From NCBI GenBank assembly GCA_000437555.1, contig FR901015.1:80679-87660 (forward strand): DNA of 6,982 bases, written 5' to 3'. Below, piece after piece: positions 6,039 to 6,982 of this stretch (positions are counted from its first letter, which is position 1; each line of letters starts with the position of its first letter). A model generated the notes under the pieces. It was not told the DNA's origin, did no database searches, and was given only the letters and a program-made list of their open reading frames with translations. Position numbers and translations under genes: made by a program. This stretch comes from Acidaminococcus sp. CAG:917 (lineage in GTDB: Bacteria > Bacillota > Clostridia > Christensenellales > CAG-917).

Positions 6039-6067
6039 TTGACGTTAGACTAAAAATAGGGTAAAAT
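6039..6067 (+). promoter_or_regulatory. Promoter of the AbrB-like gene
   Basis: TTGACG (6039-6044, five of six) and TAAAAT (6062-6067, five of six) are separated by the optimal 17 bp. Transcription should start near 6074, only about 22 bases before the start codon. This promoter probably also serves the methyltransferase remnants and the partial methyltransferase gene downstream, since no other good promoter is seen up to 6594. Confidence 0.75.
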
Positions 6068-6072
6068 TAGTC
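6048..6072. promoter_or_regulatory. Candidate operator: inverted repeat around the -10 box
   Basis: GACTAA (6048-6053) and TTAGTC (6067-6072) are perfect inverted copies separated by 13 bases, spanning the spacer and the -10 box. The position is ideal for repression. Because the first gene encodes an AbrB/MazE-like DNA-binding protein, autoregulation is a natural inference, but a 6-bp repeat can arise by chance. Confidence 0.4.
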
Positions 6073-6095
6073 CATCACTAGAAGGAGAATGGGAT

Positions 6096-6281
6096 ATGGA
6101 TGAGAGAATATACTTAGACACCTATCTTTTGCAGCAGGACATGCGAGTTCGCTTGCCAAAGTCGGTAATCTCCAATTTAGGGGTCGAAAAAGGAAAAACA
6201 AAGTTTGATATTTATTTGGACTCAAAAGAGCATTGCTTAATATTTAAAATCCACGATGAGGAGAAGTCTGAAAATAAGTAA
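6096..6281 (+). CDS. Small AbrB/MazE/SpoVT-like DNA-binding protein
   Basis: Protein of 61 residues resembling the AbrB/MazE swapped-hairpin DNA-binding fold. The segment MRVRLPKSVISNLGVEKGKTKFDIYLD (about residues 16-42) follows the domain's usual pattern: a short strand with basic residues, then LPKxVxxxLGVxKG, then a strand of alternating hydrophobics, ending with LIFKI (about 48-52) and a charged tail. Such proteins are dimeric regulators or antitoxins; no partner toxin is visible here. The ATG lies 8 bases after AAGGAG (6082-6087), and a strong promoter with a possible operator is directly upstream. The 3' end overlaps the DNA methyltransferase remnant, so the two were probably translationally coupled, as in a control-gene/methyltransferase arrangement. 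The assignment rests on pattern recognition, not a search. Confidence 0.65.
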   Translation: MDERIYLDTYLLQQDMRVRLPKSVISNLGVEKGKTKFDIYLDSKEHCLIFKIHDEEKSENK

Positions 6282-6420
6282 AAAACTTATAGCCGTTTCC
6301 CTGTTTACCAGAGCCGGTGGCATGGATGTAGGCTTTGAACGACCCGGGATTAAGGTTGTATTTGCAAATGAGGTTATGAAAGAAGCAGCTCAGACTTATA
6401 TAACGAAAAGAAAGCTATAA
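6256..6420 (+). pseudogene. N-terminal remnant of a C5-cytosine DNA methyltransferase
   Basis: The 54-codon frame reads LIAVSLFTRAGGMDVGFERPG followed by KVVFANE and AAQTY, matching motif I and motif II regions of Dcm-type DNA (cytosine-5) methyltransferases. These usually start with SLFSGAGGLDLGFExAG and FANE. The full enzymes are 300-400 residues or more, so the PC catalytic motif, target recognition domain and remaining motifs are absent. Similarity ends at about 6399 and a stop follows at 6418-6420. Motif I carries Arg19 where Gly is nearly invariant (FTRAGG instead of FxGxGG), so even the stub appears degenerate. The ATG at 6256 lacks a ribosome binding site. GAGGAG (6258-6263) sits before a CTG at 6268, which may be the mutated or true start. 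It overlaps the AbrB-like gene by 26 bases. Confidence 0.75.
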
Positions 6421-6566
6421 AACTTCTTGAAACTTTTGAATATAAACCTGAAAAATATGCCGAAAGGGTTAATCATATTTTTGAAGTACCCGGTCTTTCA
6501 CTTTTTGAATGCTACGATATGACCGAGAAGCTTTATAAAGAAGTGAAAAAATTGCAACGGAGATAA
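6402..6566 (+). pseudogene. C-terminal fragment of an unidentified protein
   Basis: After the methyltransferase similarity ends, a different frame remains open to a TAA at 6564-6566. It encodes about 54 residues that look like real protein: NEKKAIKLLETFEYKPEKY, then AERVNHIFEVPG, LSLFECYDMTEKLYKEVKKL and a basic end. It is helical and charged, and looks like the tail of a larger enzyme. The frame has a stop at 6369-6371 and no start codon with a ribosome binding site, so it cannot be expressed alone. A resemblance to C-terminal helical regions of nucleotidyltransferase-type proteins came to mind but is not secure. The abrupt change of frame and content near 6397-6402 points to a deletion or recombination junction. 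Confidence 0.5.
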
Positions 6567-6593
6567 ATAACTTTTTAAACGAGGGGAATTCAG

Positions 6594-6982
6594 ATGAAAG
6601 AAAACAAATATGACGATAATATATTTTTTCAAAAATACAGTCAAATGAGTCGCTCACAGCAGGGACTAGTCGGTGCAGGAGAATGGGAAACATTGAAAAA
6701 GCTGCTGCCGGATTTTAAAGATAAGCGTGTGCTTGATTTAGGATGCGGTTATGGATGGCACTGTATTTATGCGATGGAACACGGTGCTTCTTCTGTTGTA
6801 GGTGTTGATATTTCTCATAAAATGCTCGAGGTAGCCAAAGAAAAAACACGTTTTCCACAGGTTGAATATAAATGCTGTGCTATGGAAGATGTGGAATTCC
6901 CAGAGGAGAGTTTTGATGTAATATTAAGTTCACTTGCATTTCACTATGTGGCAGATTATGAGATTTTAGTAAAAAAGATATA
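6594..6982 (+). CDS. Class I SAM-dependent methyltransferase (3' end outside window)
   Basis: The first 129 residues of a cytoplasmic small-molecule methyltransferase of the Methyltransf_11 (UbiE-like) type. Motif I is VLDLGCGYG (residues 46-54). The acidic residue at the end of the next strand is D72 in VGVDIS, followed by KMLEVAKEK. Motif II/III regions appear as CAMEDVEFPEESFDVILSSLAFHYV. Family members of this kind are about 240-250 residues, so roughly half is missing beyond the window edge. The substrate cannot be inferred. AGGGG (6582-6586) lies about 7 bases before the ATG. The gene begins 27 bases after the preceding fragment, with no promoter between, so it probably depends on the promoter at 6039. 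Eight of its nine Asp codons are GAT, unlike the GAC-rich prmA, which suggests a different origin. Confidence 0.88.
   Translation, partial: MKENKYDDNIFFQKYSQMSRSQQGLVGAGEWETLKKLLPDFKDKRVLDLGCGYGWHCIYAMEHGASSVVGVDISHKMLEVAKEKTRFPQVEYKCCAMEDVEFPEESFDVILSSLAFHYVADYEILVKKI

Larger units (their letters stand above)
5658..6095. other. 438-base non-coding stretch between tRNA-Ala and the AbrB-like gene
   Basis: No open frame here has a convincing start, ribosome binding site or recognisable product. The stretch holds the tRNA terminator, two more hairpins, three tandem 20-bp repeats, a terminator-like hairpin at 5937-5967, a possible minus-strand promoter (TTGACA at 5996-5991, TTTATA at 5972-5967, 18-bp spacing) and the promoter of the AbrB-like gene. 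The part between 5863 and 5936 is plain AT-rich sequence in which nothing was recognised. No copy of the tRNA 3' end, as would mark an attachment site, is present. Confidence 0.6.

Noticed and set aside
6469..6693. Minus-strand frame of 74 codons
   Set aside because: It crosses the end of the C-terminal fragment and the start of the methyltransferase, whose plus-strand reading is clearly protein-like. No recognisable product.
5582..6982. Attachment-site duplication of the tRNA 3' end
   Set aside because: I looked for a second copy of the T arm/acceptor sequence (TTCGAATCTCGT or its neighbours) downstream and found none within the window.

Overview
The window looks like part of the chromosome of an AT-rich, Gram-positive, clostridia-like bacterium. 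Three things point there. The gene order prmA–rsmE–mtaB–HIT–rpsU is the one usually found downstream of dnaK–dnaJ in Firmicutes. The Shine-Dalgarno and sigma-A-type promoter sequences are strong. Genes use TTG/GTG as well as ATG starts and TGA/TAA stops (standard code 11). The species cannot be named from the sequence alone.

Left part (1–3710), translation and RNA modification. The window opens inside prmA (ribosomal protein L11 methyltransferase, 5' end cut off). A gap of about 150 bases carries a good promoter placed inside a long inverted repeat. A tight operon follows: rsmE (16S rRNA m3U1498 methyltransferase), mtaB (tRNA t6A37 methylthiotransferase, overlapping rsmE by 4 bases) and a HIT/Hint-type nucleotide hydrolase 2 bases further on. 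After about 225 bases with a near-consensus promoter comes rpsU (ribosomal protein bS21, 59 aa), closed by a hairpin terminator.

Middle part (3755–5657). Directly behind the rpsU terminator, with no visible promoter of its own, lies a 564-aa predicted lipoprotein of the LCAT-like alpha/beta-hydrolase family. It has a Ser-Asp-His triad and a C-terminal transmembrane anchor, so it is probably a cell-surface lipase or acyltransferase. It takes the place where yqeY often follows rpsU. Next is a complete tRNA-Ala(CGC) with the G3·U70 identity pair, a hairpin abutting its 5' end, and a strong terminator.

Right part (5658–6982), accessory in character. It starts with about 440 non-coding bases holding several hairpins and three tandem 20-bp repeats. 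Then come a good promoter with an inverted repeat across its -10 box, a small AbrB/MazE-like DNA-binding protein, the N-terminal stub of a C5-cytosine DNA methyltransferase, an unrelated C-terminal fragment in another frame, and the start of a class I SAM-dependent methyltransferase that runs off the window. Broken genes and a shift from GAC to GAT for Asp suggest that the tRNA-Ala marks the edge of a decayed or recently acquired segment. No complete novel system could be demonstrated. The most unusual signals are the 20-bp repeats, the AbrB-like/methyltransferase-remnant module, and the promoter-less surface lipase behind rpsU.
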